A stretch of DNA of 51,596 nt from Deltaproteobacteria bacterium (GCA_019310535.1 JAFDED010000020.1:1-51596), one strand, 5' to 3'. Numbered from the stretch's first letter, positions 18,143 to 26,897 are shown. Program-made: numbers and translations. The notes: generated from the letters alone by a model not told the origin.

Positions 18143-18919
18143 ATGTTGATGATGAGACCATTGTTCAATCTTACAGGACGTACAGCAATAGTCACCGGTG
18201 CGGGAAGGGGACTCGGCCGCGCCATGTCCCTGGCCTTAGCCGAAGCCGGTGCTGATGTCGCCATACCGGATATTGATGGGACATCCGCGGAGCGAGTGGC
18301 CGGAGAAATCGAATCACTGGGCAGACGGGCCCTTGCCATAACCGCGGACGTTACGGTTCCCGCACAGATTGATGCTGTTGCTGAGGGGGTGATGCAGGCA
18401 TGGGGACGCATCGACATCCTGATCAACAATGCCGGCATAAACATCCGTAAGCCCATTTTGGAATTGACTGAGGAGGAATTTGATGCTGTTTATCGGATAA
18501 ACCTCAAGGCCATTTTTCTCTGTTCCAGAAGGATAGCCCGTGAGATGATACCGCGTAAATACGGGAAAATCATCAACATCGCCTCCCTGGCGGGGGTCAT
18601 GATACTCAGGAGTCTGGACATGAGCCCATACTATGTTACCAAAGCCGGCGTTGTCCAGTTCACCAGAGCCTCCGCCTCAGAGTGGGCGCAGCATGGGATA
18701 CGGGTCAACGCCATAAGCCCCGGCTGGTTCATTACAGATCTCAACCGACACCTGTGGGACGACCCGGTGGGGTCAAAAATCCGACTTGAACATACCCCCA
18801 TGGGTCGCGTGGGACAGCCGGAGGAGCTTGCCGGGACGGCGATCTACCTTGCTTCTGCCGCCTCTGATTACGTTACCGGCCAGAACATAGTGGTCGATGG
18901 AGGTTACGCTGTCTGGTAG
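18143..18919 (+). CDS. SDR family oxidoreductase (FabG-like)
   Basis: A 258-residue short-chain dehydrogenase/reductase. Cofactor motif T-G-A-G-R-G-L-G at 18-25; an acidic residue (D43) after beta-2 favours NAD(H); N-N-A-G at 95-98; catalytic S148, Y163 and K167. The C-terminus has the usual D-Y-V-T-G-Q-N-I-V-V-D-G-G. ATGs at 18149 and 18152 are also possible starts behind AGGAAAGGA. It precedes the split transketolase by about 150 bases and may share its pathway, for example polyol or ketose oxidation; the substrate is not visible. Confidence 0.9.
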   Translation: MLMMRPLFNLTGRTAIVTGAGRGLGRAMSLALAEAGADVAIPDIDGTSAERVAGEIESLGRRALAITADVTVPAQIDAVAEGVMQAWGRIDILINNAGINIRKPILELTEEEFDAVYRINLKAIFLCSRRIAREMIPRKYGKIINIASLAGVMILRSLDMSPYYVTKAGVVQFTRASASEWAQHGIRVNAISPGWFITDLNRHLWDDPVGSKIRLEHTPMGRVGQPEELAGTAIYLASAASDYVTGQNIVVDGGYAVW

Positions 18920-19070
18920 CGTGTATCATGGAGAATTTCCGCCGCCTGCAAAGCCTCTGCATTTTCCTACGCAGTTCCATCAGTATCGGAGCCATGCCAC
19001 CTGTTGCCCGGCATGAAGAATCAGACATAAACCTTTCATTTTGGAATCCAAATGCAAAAAGGAGATCATT

Positions 19071-19931
19071 ATGCTGCAGAGATTAGATGCTTCACCCTTT
19101 GAAATGCGGCGTATCGCGCTGACTCTTCGCATGCACATCTTGAAGATGATCGCCGGAAAGGGAAAGGGGCACACCGGCCCTGCATTGTCCATTGCAGATA
19201 TCATGACTGCACTCTATTTCGGAGTGCTGAATGTAGATCCTGAGGATCCGCATAACCCTGGGCGCGACCGATTCATCCTCAGCAAGGGACATGCCTGCAC
19301 CGCCCTGTATGCAGCACTGGCGGAACGGGGATACTTCCCGGGAGAAAAGCTTGATGAGTATTATGAGCTCGATTCATATCTTGGCGGACATCCGGTGAAG
19401 GGCCTGCCCGGCGTGGAGGCCGCCACCGGTTCGCTGGGACACGGTCTTCCCATTTCCGTTGGCTTAGCCCTTGCGGCGAAGTTTGACGGTCATAAACACC
19501 GCGTGTTCACCTTGTTGGGAGATGGGGAGGTACAGGAAGGCTCTGTTTGGGAAGCGGCAATGGCCGCTGCTCACTTCCGTCTGGATAACCTGGTGGCGGT
19601 GGTGGACCGAAACAATTTGGGGGTGGACGGTTACACCGAGGAGTTGATGGCTCTGGAGCCGCTGGAGGATAAATGGCGCAGTTTTAGATGGGAGGTTCGC
19701 ACCGTTGACGGACATGATCCCGCTGAATTGGTCCAGGTCTTGCGATCAGCGCCCTTTGCCTCCGGGAAGCCCTCAATCGTACTGGCACTCACCACCAAGG
19801 GCAAAGGTATAGACTTCGTGGAGAATCGCGTAGAGTGGCACCATAAGGCACCCGACCCGCAGCAGGCGGAGGAGGCTTTTCGGCAGCTTCGTGCTCAGAT
19901 GGATGCACTGGAAAGGGAGATTGAATCATGA
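19071..19931 (+). CDS. Transketolase, N-terminal (TPP/pyrimidine-binding) subunit
   Basis: A 286-residue subunit of a two-gene transketolase. It carries G-K-G-K-G-H-T-G-P near residue 25, S-K-G-H near 74, G-S-L-G-H-G-L near 125 and the TPP motif G-D-G-E-V-Q-E-G-S-x-W-E-A-A ending in V-D-R-N-N. The open frame begins at 19041, but AAGGAGATCATT fixes ATG 19071. Its stop overlaps the C-terminal subunit start (ATGA). Split transketolases are usual in archaea and many anaerobes, transferring two-carbon ketol units; a specialised sugar or ketol substrate is possible given the SDR upstream. Confidence 0.93.
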   Translation: MLQRLDASPFEMRRIALTLRMHILKMIAGKGKGHTGPALSIADIMTALYFGVLNVDPEDPHNPGRDRFILSKGHACTALYAALAERGYFPGEKLDEYYELDSYLGGHPVKGLPGVEAATGSLGHGLPISVGLALAAKFDGHKHRVFTLLGDGEVQEGSVWEAAMAAAHFRLDNLVAVVDRNNLGVDGYTEELMALEPLEDKWRSFRWEVRTVDGHDPAELVQVLRSAPFASGKPSIVLALTTKGKGIDFVENRVEWHHKAPDPQQAEEAFRQLRAQMDALEREIES

Positions 19932-20887
19932 GTGGAAAATGGGAGTCTCATTTCGACCCCAGAACCGTGCTAGGGGAAAAAATCCTTGAAATCGGCATGT
20001 CAAGGCCGGAATGCATTGTCATGTCCGCAGACTTGATGAGTTCCTGCAGGCTGTTGGGATTCGCTGACGCGTGCCCCGCGAGGTGCGTAAATGTTGGGGT
20101 TGCCGAGCAGAACATGGTGGGTATAGCAGCAGGGCTGGCCATAGAGGGGAAAGTGCCGTGGATCAGCTCCATCGCCCCTTTTGCCACTATGCGCTGCTGT
20201 GAGCAGATCCGTACGGACCTGTGCTATAACTACCTTCATGTGGTGGTGGTATCCATCATGGCCGGTCTCAGTGGAGCACCCCTGGGCGCAACTCACTACG
20301 CCACTGAGGACATCGGTATTTTTCGTTCCTTTGCTAACATGACCATTCTGAACCCGGCGGATCAGTGGGAGATCGAGAGGGCCATGGAGGCCGCCATGGA
20401 TGCACAGGGGCCTGTCTACCTGCGATTGGGATCGGGCATGGAGCCAAACCTGCCGGTGGAACGCCGAGATTTCTCCATCGGGCGAGCCTATACGTTGAAA
20501 GAAGGCAGCGACGCCTCCATCATCTCTACGGGGTATATGGTACACAAAGCACTCCAGGCCGCTGAGGTCCTTGAAGAGAAAGGTGTTTCCACTGGAGTAT
20601 ACGATCACCCGACCCTCAAGCCGCTGGATGGGGACTCGGTTCTGGAGGCCGCAAATAACCGCAAGGTAGTCGTTACACTTGAAGAGCACAACGTATTCGG
20701 CGGCCTGGGGAGCGCTGTGGCTGAGGTGATGGCCGGGGCCGGCTGCACCGCACAACTGAAACGGATGGGAATACCCGATATTTATGCCGGGGTGGGAGAG
20801 CGCGAGGCCCTTCTTTCCAAATATGGACTGGATGTCCCCTCGGTGGTTCGTTGCGTCGAGGATTCTCTGGGCATTGGTAAGCAGTGA
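19928..20887 (+). CDS. Transketolase, C-terminal subunit
   Basis: A 319-residue partner of the preceding gene, translationally coupled through ATGA. It contains the transketolase pyrimidine domain (C-V-N-V-G-V-A-E-Q-N-M-V-G-I-A-A-G-L-A with the catalytic Glu near residue 60) and the C-terminal domain (Y-D-H-P-T-L-K-P-L-D near 225, V-T-L-E-E-H-N near 250). Together the two equal one ordinary transketolase. No terminator is obvious before the 900-base degenerate region that follows. Confidence 0.93.
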   Translation: MSGKWESHFDPRTVLGEKILEIGMSRPECIVMSADLMSSCRLLGFADACPARCVNVGVAEQNMVGIAAGLAIEGKVPWISSIAPFATMRCCEQIRTDLCYNYLHVVVVSIMAGLSGAPLGATHYATEDIGIFRSFANMTILNPADQWEIERAMEAAMDAQGPVYLRLGSGMEPNLPVERRDFSIGRAYTLKEGSDASIISTGYMVHKALQAAEVLEEKGVSTGVYDHPTLKPLDGDSVLEAANNRKVVVTLEEHNVFGGLGSAVAEVMAGAGCTAQLKRMGIPDIYAGVGEREALLSKYGLDVPSVVRCVEDSLGIGKQ

Positions 20888-21192
20888 ATGCTTTTTGTCC
20901 TTTTCCCGGACTATGAAAACAATAAAAGGTCATTAAGTAAAATAAAAGCATTTCGACAATGGAAGGAACTGCACATCTACCCTGCCACCTGAGAACAACC
21001 TCTTGAATCGCCAGTGGTGGCTTACGCGCATCCAGTAGCTTGAGCATATCTTTTCGCCCCTGGTAATGCCTGCTGCAATGGGGGCGAACACATATTCAAG
21101 AGTTTTTACCCTTTGCCAATTTGAATAGGCGGTATATTTATCCTGCAAATGAACTTTTTTGATCCGCTAAGCGATTCATGTCCTGAAGATCC

Positions 21193-21458
21193 ATGAAATA
21201 CGCAGCACGGCACCTGATAAAAGCCGTCCACCGGGCCATGGGCAGTACGGGCTTATGGCGCCGGGTGAAAGCATTCTGGTGGCCGTATCGGACGGTGCGG
21301 ACAGCCTTTCTCTGCTGAATATTCTGCTGGAACTGCAGCGCAGTCATGCTCTGGACTGCCGCCTGGCCGCTGCACACGTTTTTCCCGGATGGCCTCCCCA
21401 CAGAGGCGCAATACTATCCGATACCTTCAATACGTTACGCTCACCATGTTGTAACTGA
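21193..21458 (+). pseudogene. ttcA-like PP-loop ATPase remnant
   Basis: Two frames join into the N-terminus of a TtcA/TilS-type PP-loop protein (tRNA 2-thiocytidine synthesis). The first (from ATG 21193) reads R-H-L-I-K-A-V-H-R-A-M-G. It shifts by one base near 21253 into a frame reading A-P-G-E-S-I-L-V-A-V-S-D-G-A-D-S-L-S-L-L. The PP-loop S-G-G-x-D-S is altered to S-D-G-A-D-S, and similarity stops after about 65 residues (D-C-R-L-A-A-A-H-V). Frameshift, motif loss and truncation all point to a dead fragment. Confidence 0.65.
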
Positions 21459-21533
21459 AGACTCCTCTTTGAATTTACACAAAAAGATTGACGTTACCAT
21501 CAAGTGATCAAGTGATGATGAGGGGCGTTTTCG

Positions 21534-21562
21534 TTGACAAAAAGACCGGATTCTGGTACACA
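21534..21562 (+). promoter_or_regulatory. Possible promoter upstream of the oxidoreductase operon
   Basis: TTGACA at 21534-21539, 17-base spacer, TACACA at 21557-21562. It lies 279 bases before the gamma-subunit start. Confidence 0.4.
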
Positions 21563-21840
21563 AAAAATGTACAACGCTAAAGTCAAGTTCAGGGTTTGTC
21601 AAAATGAGGTGAATCCCTGTACCCACCCTTGCCATTGCGGGTCATCCTTCTCGGTTAAGGCCGTCAAGACACTGGCCCACATATTTATTTTCGGTCCATG
21701 GCCTGCTGATTGCAGGACGCGGGGATAATGCTTGAGGGTGCTCCCAAAGAGTTGGCCTCCATGGGCTTCTCAGGAGTTGTGAAGTTTACCGGTTGACTTT
21801 TTTAAAGAGAGGTACAGGGCGTCGAGCAGGAGGCCTTTTC

Positions 21841-22395
21841 ATGATTGAAGTGGTATTTCGAGGTCGAGGCGGACAGGGAGCTGTCATCGCCTCCAAGCTC
21901 CTCGCCATTGCTTTCCACCTGGAAGGAAAGTACGTCCAATCGTTTCCACAATATGGGGGTGAACGCCGGGGGGCTCCCGTGGCGGCTTTTCTGCGTGTGG
22001 ATGAGCGGGAAATAGCTTTGCGCTGCAACATTTACAAAGCGGACCGGCTGGTGGTGCTGGATGAGACACTGCCATCCACGGTGACGCTGAACCAGGGGCT
22101 CAAGGATGGCGGCTGGATTCTGCTAAACACAGGGAAGCCCGTTGACCATTTCGCATTCGGCGTTCAGTACCGTTTGGCCTGCATCGATGCAGGCCGAATC
22201 GCTGTAGAGGAGGGGCTGGGATCCCTTTCACAGCCCATTGTTAACACGGCCGTCCTGGGGGCCTATGCCCGGATTACCGAGGAGGTATCCCTGGAATCGA
22301 TCCTTGCAGCCATCGATGAGGAGGTCCCCCATAAGCCTAAGGCCAACAGGGAAGCCGCCAAAAAAGCCTTCGACCTGGTAACATTCCGCAGTTGA
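21841..22395 (+). CDS. 2-oxoacid:ferredoxin oxidoreductase, gamma subunit
   Basis: A 184-residue subunit of a pyruvate/2-ketoisovalerate-type ferredoxin oxidoreductase. The diagnostic N-terminus is F-R-G-R-G-G-Q-G-A-V-I-A-S-K-L-L, followed by Q-S-F-P-Q-Y-G-G-E-R-R-G-A-P-V. The frame is open from 21793, but AGGAGGCC spacing supports ATG 21841. It is the first of four collinear genes (gamma, flavoprotein/ferredoxin fusion, alpha, beta) making a CoA-dependent oxidative decarboxylase that reduces ferredoxin. The order matches POR/VOR operons of anaerobes. Confidence 0.92.
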   Translation: MIEVVFRGRGGQGAVIASKLLAIAFHLEGKYVQSFPQYGGERRGAPVAAFLRVDEREIALRCNIYKADRLVVLDETLPSTVTLNQGLKDGGWILLNTGKPVDHFAFGVQYRLACIDAGRIAVEEGLGSLSQPIVNTAVLGAYARITEEVSLESILAAIDEEVPHKPKANREAAKKAFDLVTFRS

Positions 22396-22459
22396 CTTTC
22401 AATAGAAACAGAATAAGACGAGAAGGTGCTGCATTTAGGAAAAGAGTCGCCCTTTCTCA

Positions 22460-24265
22460 ATGATACTACGTTTTGTGAATAACGAAAATGGAGAATGGTT
22501 TGTGAAACGAGAATATTCCCTGGAGAGCATAGAGCAATTTCCTCCCACTCCGCGTTCCTTAATCAGCGCACTTGTTAATAAGACGGGGGATTGGCGTTTC
22601 TTTAGACCCTTATTTGTCAAGCGATCATCTCCGTGCGCTCAGGAATGCCCCATAGGACAGAACCTCTCCAAAGCATTCATGTACCTGGAGCGTGGAGACT
22701 GGCATAACGCATCCGAAACCCTGCTGGAAGAGAATCCTTTTCCCTCCATCATGGGGCGCATTTGCTACCATCCCTGCCAGGAACAGTGCAATCGCAGGGA
22801 ACTGGACGAAGAAATCTCCATTCGGAGCCTGGAGCGGGCCATTGGAGATATAGGTGCCGGCGCGGGAGAAAGGCCCAATCCCAAGGCGCCCAGGGGTGGC
22901 CGAGCACTCGGTGTGGTGGGCGCAGGGCCGGCGGGGTTAAGCTGTGCGTATCACCTGACCCGGCTGGGTCATCGCGTTACAATTTATGAAGCCAATACTG
23001 ATCCCGGGGGGATGCTCCGGTATGGGATACCTGCATATAGGTTGCCAAAAGAGTTGTTGAATCGGGAGATAAGCCGCCTGGAGAGAATGGGCATACATAT
23101 CCGAACCGGGGTTCGGGTTGGAACTGACATCTCCCTGGAAGAACTCAGCGAGCTCCACGAAGCTCTTTTTATCGCTGTAGGTGCCTGGCGGAACAGGCCC
23201 ATAAAAATACAGGGTGAAAACCTGCCCGGTGTGCTGAACGGACTTGAATTTCTCACTCGCATAAATCAGGGTGAGGACCTGGATCAGCGCGGAACCGTGG
23301 CCGTGATTGGCGGTGGAAACACTGCTTTGGACGTGGCTCGCTGCCTTGCCCGGGTAGGGGCAAATCCTGTTATCATTTACAGGCGCGGCAGGGACGAGAT
23401 GCCCGCTTTTGATGAAGAAGTGGAGTATGCCAGGGCGGAGGGGATACAATTCGAGTTTCTCGCGTCTCCCATCCGCTTGCTGGAGAATGGCGGGCGGGTG
23501 AGTGCGTTGGAACTGATCCGGATGCAACTGGCTGAACCCGATGCCACCGGGCGGCGCAGGCCGGTCCCCATCCCGGGGTCCACTTTCATCCTGGAAGTGG
23601 AAGGAGTGATGAAAGCTATAGGCGAAGATCCAGACCTCACCTTTGTGAACGGAGAAATTCATGAAGCGGGAGAATTCCACTACGTGGACCATCCTGGACG
23701 TAACGGCCCCTATCGGATATTCTTCGGCGGTGACGCTGTTTCGACGAGAAGGACTGTGGCACATGCTGTTGGAGCGGGAAAGCGGGCGGCCATGATCATA
23801 GACCGCCACCTCATGGGAATCGAAGACCTGGAACTGCCTCCCATCCTGCGCATCGGCGGGAGCGGCACCCCCTCCATGGCGAGGTATACCCGTTTTCGTT
23901 CAAATGAGCCCATAGATGAATTGCCCGAAGTGGTGGCATATGAGGACATTAATACCGTATACTTTGAAAAGGCGCCGCGCATAGAGGCAAGACCCTTGGA
24001 TGCAGGCCTGGCTCTCCGCAGTTTCGAGGAGGTAACCGGCGGCCTGGATTCGGAGCAGGCCATGGACGAGGTGGCCAGATGTTTTCAGTGCGGACAGTGC
24101 AACCAGTGCGATAATTGCTTCATCTACTGTCCGGACCTGGCTGTCGTACGTAATCCGGAAAACCTCTCGCGGGAAATTCTGTACGATTACTGCAAGGGGT
24201 GCGGTATCTGTGTGAAGGAATGCCCTCGGGCCGTCCTGGATTTCGAGAGGGAGACGACAGAATGA
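22460..24265 (+). CDS. GltD-like flavoprotein fused to POR delta-type 2x[4Fe-4S] ferredoxin
   Basis: A 601-residue electron-transfer protein. Residues 55-112 carry a GltD-type Cys cluster (C59, C63, C102, C106, C110). The FAD fold is G-V-V-G-A-G-P-A-G-L at 151-160, and a second Rossmann motif V-I-G-G-G-N-T-A-L-D-V near 285 should bind NAD(P)H. The C-terminus adds two ferredoxin clusters (C-x2-C-x2-C-x2-C near 545 and C-K-G-C-G-I-C-V-K-E-C-P near 580). It can link NAD(P)H and ferredoxin pools with the oxidoreductase subunits on either side. A GTG at 22502 behind GGAGAATG is a good alternative start. The stop overlaps the alpha gene. Confidence 0.9.
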   Translation: MILRFVNNENGEWFVKREYSLESIEQFPPTPRSLISALVNKTGDWRFFRPLFVKRSSPCAQECPIGQNLSKAFMYLERGDWHNASETLLEENPFPSIMGRICYHPCQEQCNRRELDEEISIRSLERAIGDIGAGAGERPNPKAPRGGRALGVVGAGPAGLSCAYHLTRLGHRVTIYEANTDPGGMLRYGIPAYRLPKELLNREISRLERMGIHIRTGVRVGTDISLEELSELHEALFIAVGAWRNRPIKIQGENLPGVLNGLEFLTRINQGEDLDQRGTVAVIGGGNTALDVARCLARVGANPVIIYRRGRDEMPAFDEEVEYARAEGIQFEFLASPIRLLENGGRVSALELIRMQLAEPDATGRRRPVPIPGSTFILEVEGVMKAIGEDPDLTFVNGEIHEAGEFHYVDHPGRNGPYRIFFGGDAVSTRRTVAHAVGAGKRAAMIIDRHLMGIEDLELPPILRIGGSGTPSMARYTRFRSNEPIDELPEVVAYEDINTVYFEKAPRIEARPLDAGLALRSFEEVTGGLDSEQAMDEVARCFQCGQCNQCDNCFIYCPDLAVVRNPENLSREILYDYCKGCGICVKECPRAVLDFERETTE

Positions 24266-25407
24266 TAAAGATACTGGAGGGCACTCACGCGGCGGCCTAC
24301 GGTGCCAAGCTGTGTCGGCCGGAGGTGATCTCCGCATATCCCATCTCGCCACAAACCTCCATTATCGAAAAGCTTTGCGTGTTTGTGGACAAAGGAGAGC
24401 TTGATGCCTCTTTTATAAAGGTGGAATCAGAACATTCGGCCCTGGCGGTCTGCATTGCCGCCCAGGGGGCGGGTGTGCGCACCTTTACGGCCACCAGCTC
24501 CCAGGGATTGGCTTTGATGCACGAGCTGGTGCACTGGGCCGGAGGAGGCCGACTCCCCATAGTGATGGTGAATGTCAACCGGGCATTGGGCGCGCCCTGG
24601 TGCATCAAGGCGGACCAGCAGGACAGCATGTCACAGCGCGATACCGGCTGGCTTCAGTTTTACTGCGAGAATAACCAGGAAGTGCTGGATACCGTCATCC
24701 TTGCTTACCGGATTTCCGAGATGGTTCAGTTGCCCAGCATGGTGTGTATGGACGCTTTTCTTACCTCTCACGTCTCCGAGGCCGTGGATATTCCCGATCA
24801 GGAGGACGTTGACGCGTTTCTGCCCAAATATGAGCCCGAAGTTTTTTTGGACCTGGATAATCCTTATAACATCTGGCAGTCTGCGGTTGAACAGTTCTTG
24901 CAATATAAATACATCCAGCATAAGGCCATGGAACAAGCCGAGGAGATTCTCGAGGACGTTGAGTCTGAGTTCAAGGATATTTTCGGAAGATCTTACGGGG
25001 CTGTGAAGGAGTATCGCTGCGAGGACGCGAAAATAATTCTGGTTGCCATGGGAAGCATGTCCGGAACGGCGCGGCATATGGTTGACCAGTGTCGGGAGCG
25101 TGGGGAGAAGGTGGGGGTGCTGGGTATCCGCCGATTTCGCCCCTTCCCGACAGCAGAGATCCGGGGAACCCTCTCCGGCCGGAAACGGGTCGTTGTGGTG
25201 GATCGAAACATCTCTTTCGGCCAGGGAGGCGTGGGTGCGCTGGAGGTTCGCAACTCCCTTTATGGGATGCCAGACGCTCCTCCGGTTTTCGGATTTGTGG
25301 CGGGTTTGGGCGGGGCCGACGTGACGCCTGAGCACCTGGCTGAGGCCCTGGAGAATGTTTCTACAAAAGAGTATGATATGCGGCCACAGTGGATTGGAGT
25401 GAAATAA
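24262..25407 (+). CDS. 2-oxoacid:ferredoxin oxidoreductase, alpha subunit
   Basis: A 381-residue subunit with the POR alpha pattern: G-T-H-A-A-A-Y-G-A-K-L near residue 6, A-Y-P-I-S-P-Q-T near 25, V-E-S-E-H-S-A near 54 and T-A-T-S-S-Q-G-L-A near 75. A transketolase-C-like domain ends R-F-R-P-F-P near 290. It binds TPP together with the beta subunit. The ATG overlaps the preceding stop (ATGA), so translation is coupled; an upstream in-frame start at 24199 would lie inside the neighbour and is not preferred. Confidence 0.94.
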   Translation: MIKILEGTHAAAYGAKLCRPEVISAYPISPQTSIIEKLCVFVDKGELDASFIKVESEHSALAVCIAAQGAGVRTFTATSSQGLALMHELVHWAGGGRLPIVMVNVNRALGAPWCIKADQQDSMSQRDTGWLQFYCENNQEVLDTVILAYRISEMVQLPSMVCMDAFLTSHVSEAVDIPDQEDVDAFLPKYEPEVFLDLDNPYNIWQSAVEQFLQYKYIQHKAMEQAEEILEDVESEFKDIFGRSYGAVKEYRCEDAKIILVAMGSMSGTARHMVDQCRERGEKVGVLGIRRFRPFPTAEIRGTLSGRKRVVVVDRNISFGQGGVGALEVRNSLYGMPDAPPVFGFVAGLGGADVTPEHLAEALENVSTKEYDMRPQWIGVK

Positions 25408-26291
25408 TGAACACGGCACGGTTTACAGGCGATGACATGGTTACGTCCGGACATACCGCCTGCGCGGGGTGCGGCGAAGTGCAGATCGTTCGCATGGCCT
25501 TGATGACGCTGGGGCCAAAGACGGTGCTATCCATTGTCCCTAGCTGCATGACGGGCTGCATGGGGCGCCACCCCGTGTCCGCCCTGAAGGTGCCGGTGCT
25601 GCATATGCCTTTTGAAACAGCCGGTGCTTCAGGTACAGGGATATCCGCCGCCTTGCACCGCCGCGGGATTGAGGCCACGGTGATGACCATCGCAGGGGAC
25701 GGCGGCACGTTCGATATAGGATTTCAGGCCCTGTCCGCCGCGGCCGAGCGGAATGAGAACTTTATCTATCTTTGCTGCGATAACGAGGCCTATATGAACA
25801 CCGGTATCCAACGCAGTTCTGCAACACCCGCAATGAGTTGGACAACGACGACCACCGCTGATTATCCCAAGAAAGAGCCCAAGAAAGACATCATGGCCAT
25901 CATGGCCGCCCATCGCATCCCTTATGCAGCCACGGTGTGCGCTGCGTATCCGGAAGACCTGATGGCAAAGTTTCAACGCGCCCGAAATATAAAAGGCTTC
26001 CGGTTCTTTCATGCCCTCTCGCCCTGTCCAACCGGGTGGCGGCACGACCCCGGATTGACCATACACATGGGCCGTATGGCTGTTGAGACAGGTATCTTCC
26101 CACTCTATGAAGTGGAGGGGGGCCGCCGCTATCGCCTTACTTACACGCCCAAGCACCTGCCCGTGAAAGAGTACCTGGATGGGCAAGGGCGCTTCACACA
26201 CCTCACACCCGATATGAAGATACAGATTCAGCGCAACGTGGAAGAGGAGTGGGCCTTCCTTATGAAACGATTTGCGGAATCGGAAAGCTGA
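25407..26291 (+). CDS. 2-oxoacid:ferredoxin oxidoreductase, beta subunit
   Basis: A 294-residue catalytic subunit. It has C-A-G-C-G-E near residue 18, a further Cys pair in S-C-M-T-G-C-M-G near 50, and the TPP-Mg motif G-D-G-G-T-F-D near 98 with N-E-A-Y-M-N-T-G near 130. A late Cys in S-P-C-P-T-G-W could complete a [4Fe-4S] site. Start ATG 25407 overlaps the alpha stop (TAATG). The pattern fits pyruvate or branched 2-oxoacid substrates; sequence alone cannot choose. It ends the operon, with a strong hairpin 160 bases on. Confidence 0.94.
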   Translation: MNTARFTGDDMVTSGHTACAGCGEVQIVRMALMTLGPKTVLSIVPSCMTGCMGRHPVSALKVPVLHMPFETAGASGTGISAALHRRGIEATVMTIAGDGGTFDIGFQALSAAAERNENFIYLCCDNEAYMNTGIQRSSATPAMSWTTTTTADYPKKEPKKDIMAIMAAHRIPYAATVCAAYPEDLMAKFQRARNIKGFRFFHALSPCPTGWRHDPGLTIHMGRMAVETGIFPLYEVEGGRRYRLTYTPKHLPVKEYLDGQGRFTHLTPDMKIQIQRNVEEEWAFLMKRFAESES

Positions 26292-26360
26292 TTTTAACAG
26301 GTTAACAGGATGAAAGAGATGTCCTTTATCTTTTTTATTCCGTTATCCCGGTCAAGAATT
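26291..26360. repeat. Second copy of the dispersed inverted-repeat type
   Basis: Begins ATTTTAACAG and ends ATCCCGGTCAAGAAT, with AACAGGAT and TTATC blocks between. The right end resembles ATCCAGTCAAAAAT of the element at 10080-10169. The copies are diverged, so the family link is tentative. Confidence 0.45.
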
Positions 26361-26661
26361 TAATATTCAAAGAAAATTAGTGGTATCAATTTAAATCAGC
26401 AATTCACTGGGCATATGTAATTCCGTGGAGACACAACGGGCCTTCACAAACCGGGCAGCACACCAAGCCCGATCAAGCGAGGGCGTGGTGTGCTGCCCCA
26501 TTTCGGTCCGATAGTTATTCATGAAAAGTCCGAAGACATAAGAGTAATTAGAAATCTGTATTCTAAACTAAGTTGATAAACTAAAGAAAATAGAATTATC
26601 CACTTTGATCAGTAACATATTGATCAACGATATTACAGTCAAATCGCCGCCAATAATAAAT
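26292..26661. other. Intergenic with repeat and hairpin
   Basis: 370 bases holding the inverted-repeat copy at 26291-26360 and the perfect hairpin at 26453-26498. The remaining A/T-rich stretch to 26661 shows no gene and no clear Shine-Dalgarno for the next protein. Confidence 0.5.
26453..26498. terminator. Long GC-rich hairpin
   Basis: A perfect 13-bp stem, GGGCAGCACACCA (26453-26465) with TGGTGTGCTGCCC (26486-26498), continued inward by GCCC/GGGC after one mismatch. There is no T run, so it is either a factor-assisted terminator for the oxidoreductase operon or another structured RNA/DNA site. Confidence 0.6.
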
Positions 26662-26862
26662 ATGGGACTGGAAATACCCTGTAAAAATCACCCGGAGCGG
26701 GAAGCGAAGCTCTATTGTATGAAAAATACCATTGGGTTGTGCGAAGAATGCCTGTCGTGCCAGCAACCTGGCGTATACTGTAAGTTCCGCACGCAGTGTC
26801 TGATCTGGGAGGTGGTCAAGCACGGGGCACCCTGGAAGGAAGAGACTTCAGCCGCGGGATAA
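26662..26862 (+). CDS. Small B-box-like zinc-binding protein
   Basis: A 66-residue protein dominated by metal ligands: C-K-N-H-P-E-R-E-A-K-L-Y-C, then L-C-E-E-C-L-S-C, then Y-C-K-F-R and a late Cys. The C-x2-H spacing and following Cys pairs resemble a B-box-type zinc finger. Short proteins of this pattern occur in sulfate-reducing and related bacteria; none known to me has an assigned function. A longer frame opens at 26605 but the conserved part begins near 26662, and no clear Shine-Dalgarno was found for either. It lies just upstream of the DapA-family promoter. Confidence 0.65.
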   Translation: MGLEIPCKNHPEREAKLYCMKNTIGLCEECLSCQQPGVYCKFRTQCLIWEVVKHGAPWKEETSAAG

Positions 26863-26869
26863 TCTAGGC

Positions 26870-26897
26870 TTGACAAACGGGGAGTTACGAATATAAT
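26870..26897 (+). promoter_or_regulatory. Strong sigma70-type promoter
   Basis: Consensus TTGACA (26870-26875) and consensus TATAAT (26892-26897) with a 16-base spacer, about 100 bases before the DapA-family gene. It probably drives the lyase, FmdB and TAXI-TRAP genes to 31338. Confidence 0.75.

Larger units (their letters stand above)
20888..21840. other. Long degenerate intergenic region
   Basis: About 950 bases with no intact gene. It contains the ttcA-like remnant (21193-21458) and a promoter-like pair, TTGACA 21534-21539 with TACACA 21557-21562. A short tail-like frame ends at 21798 (reading A-P-K-E-L-A-S-M-G-F-S-G-V-V-K-F-T-G). I could not identify the source of the last piece. The region looks like accumulated gene decay. 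Confidence 0.5.

Noticed and set aside
20933..21148. 71-codon minus-strand frame in the degenerate gap
   Set aside because: No domain, no ribosome site, and it lies in a region with clear gene decay.
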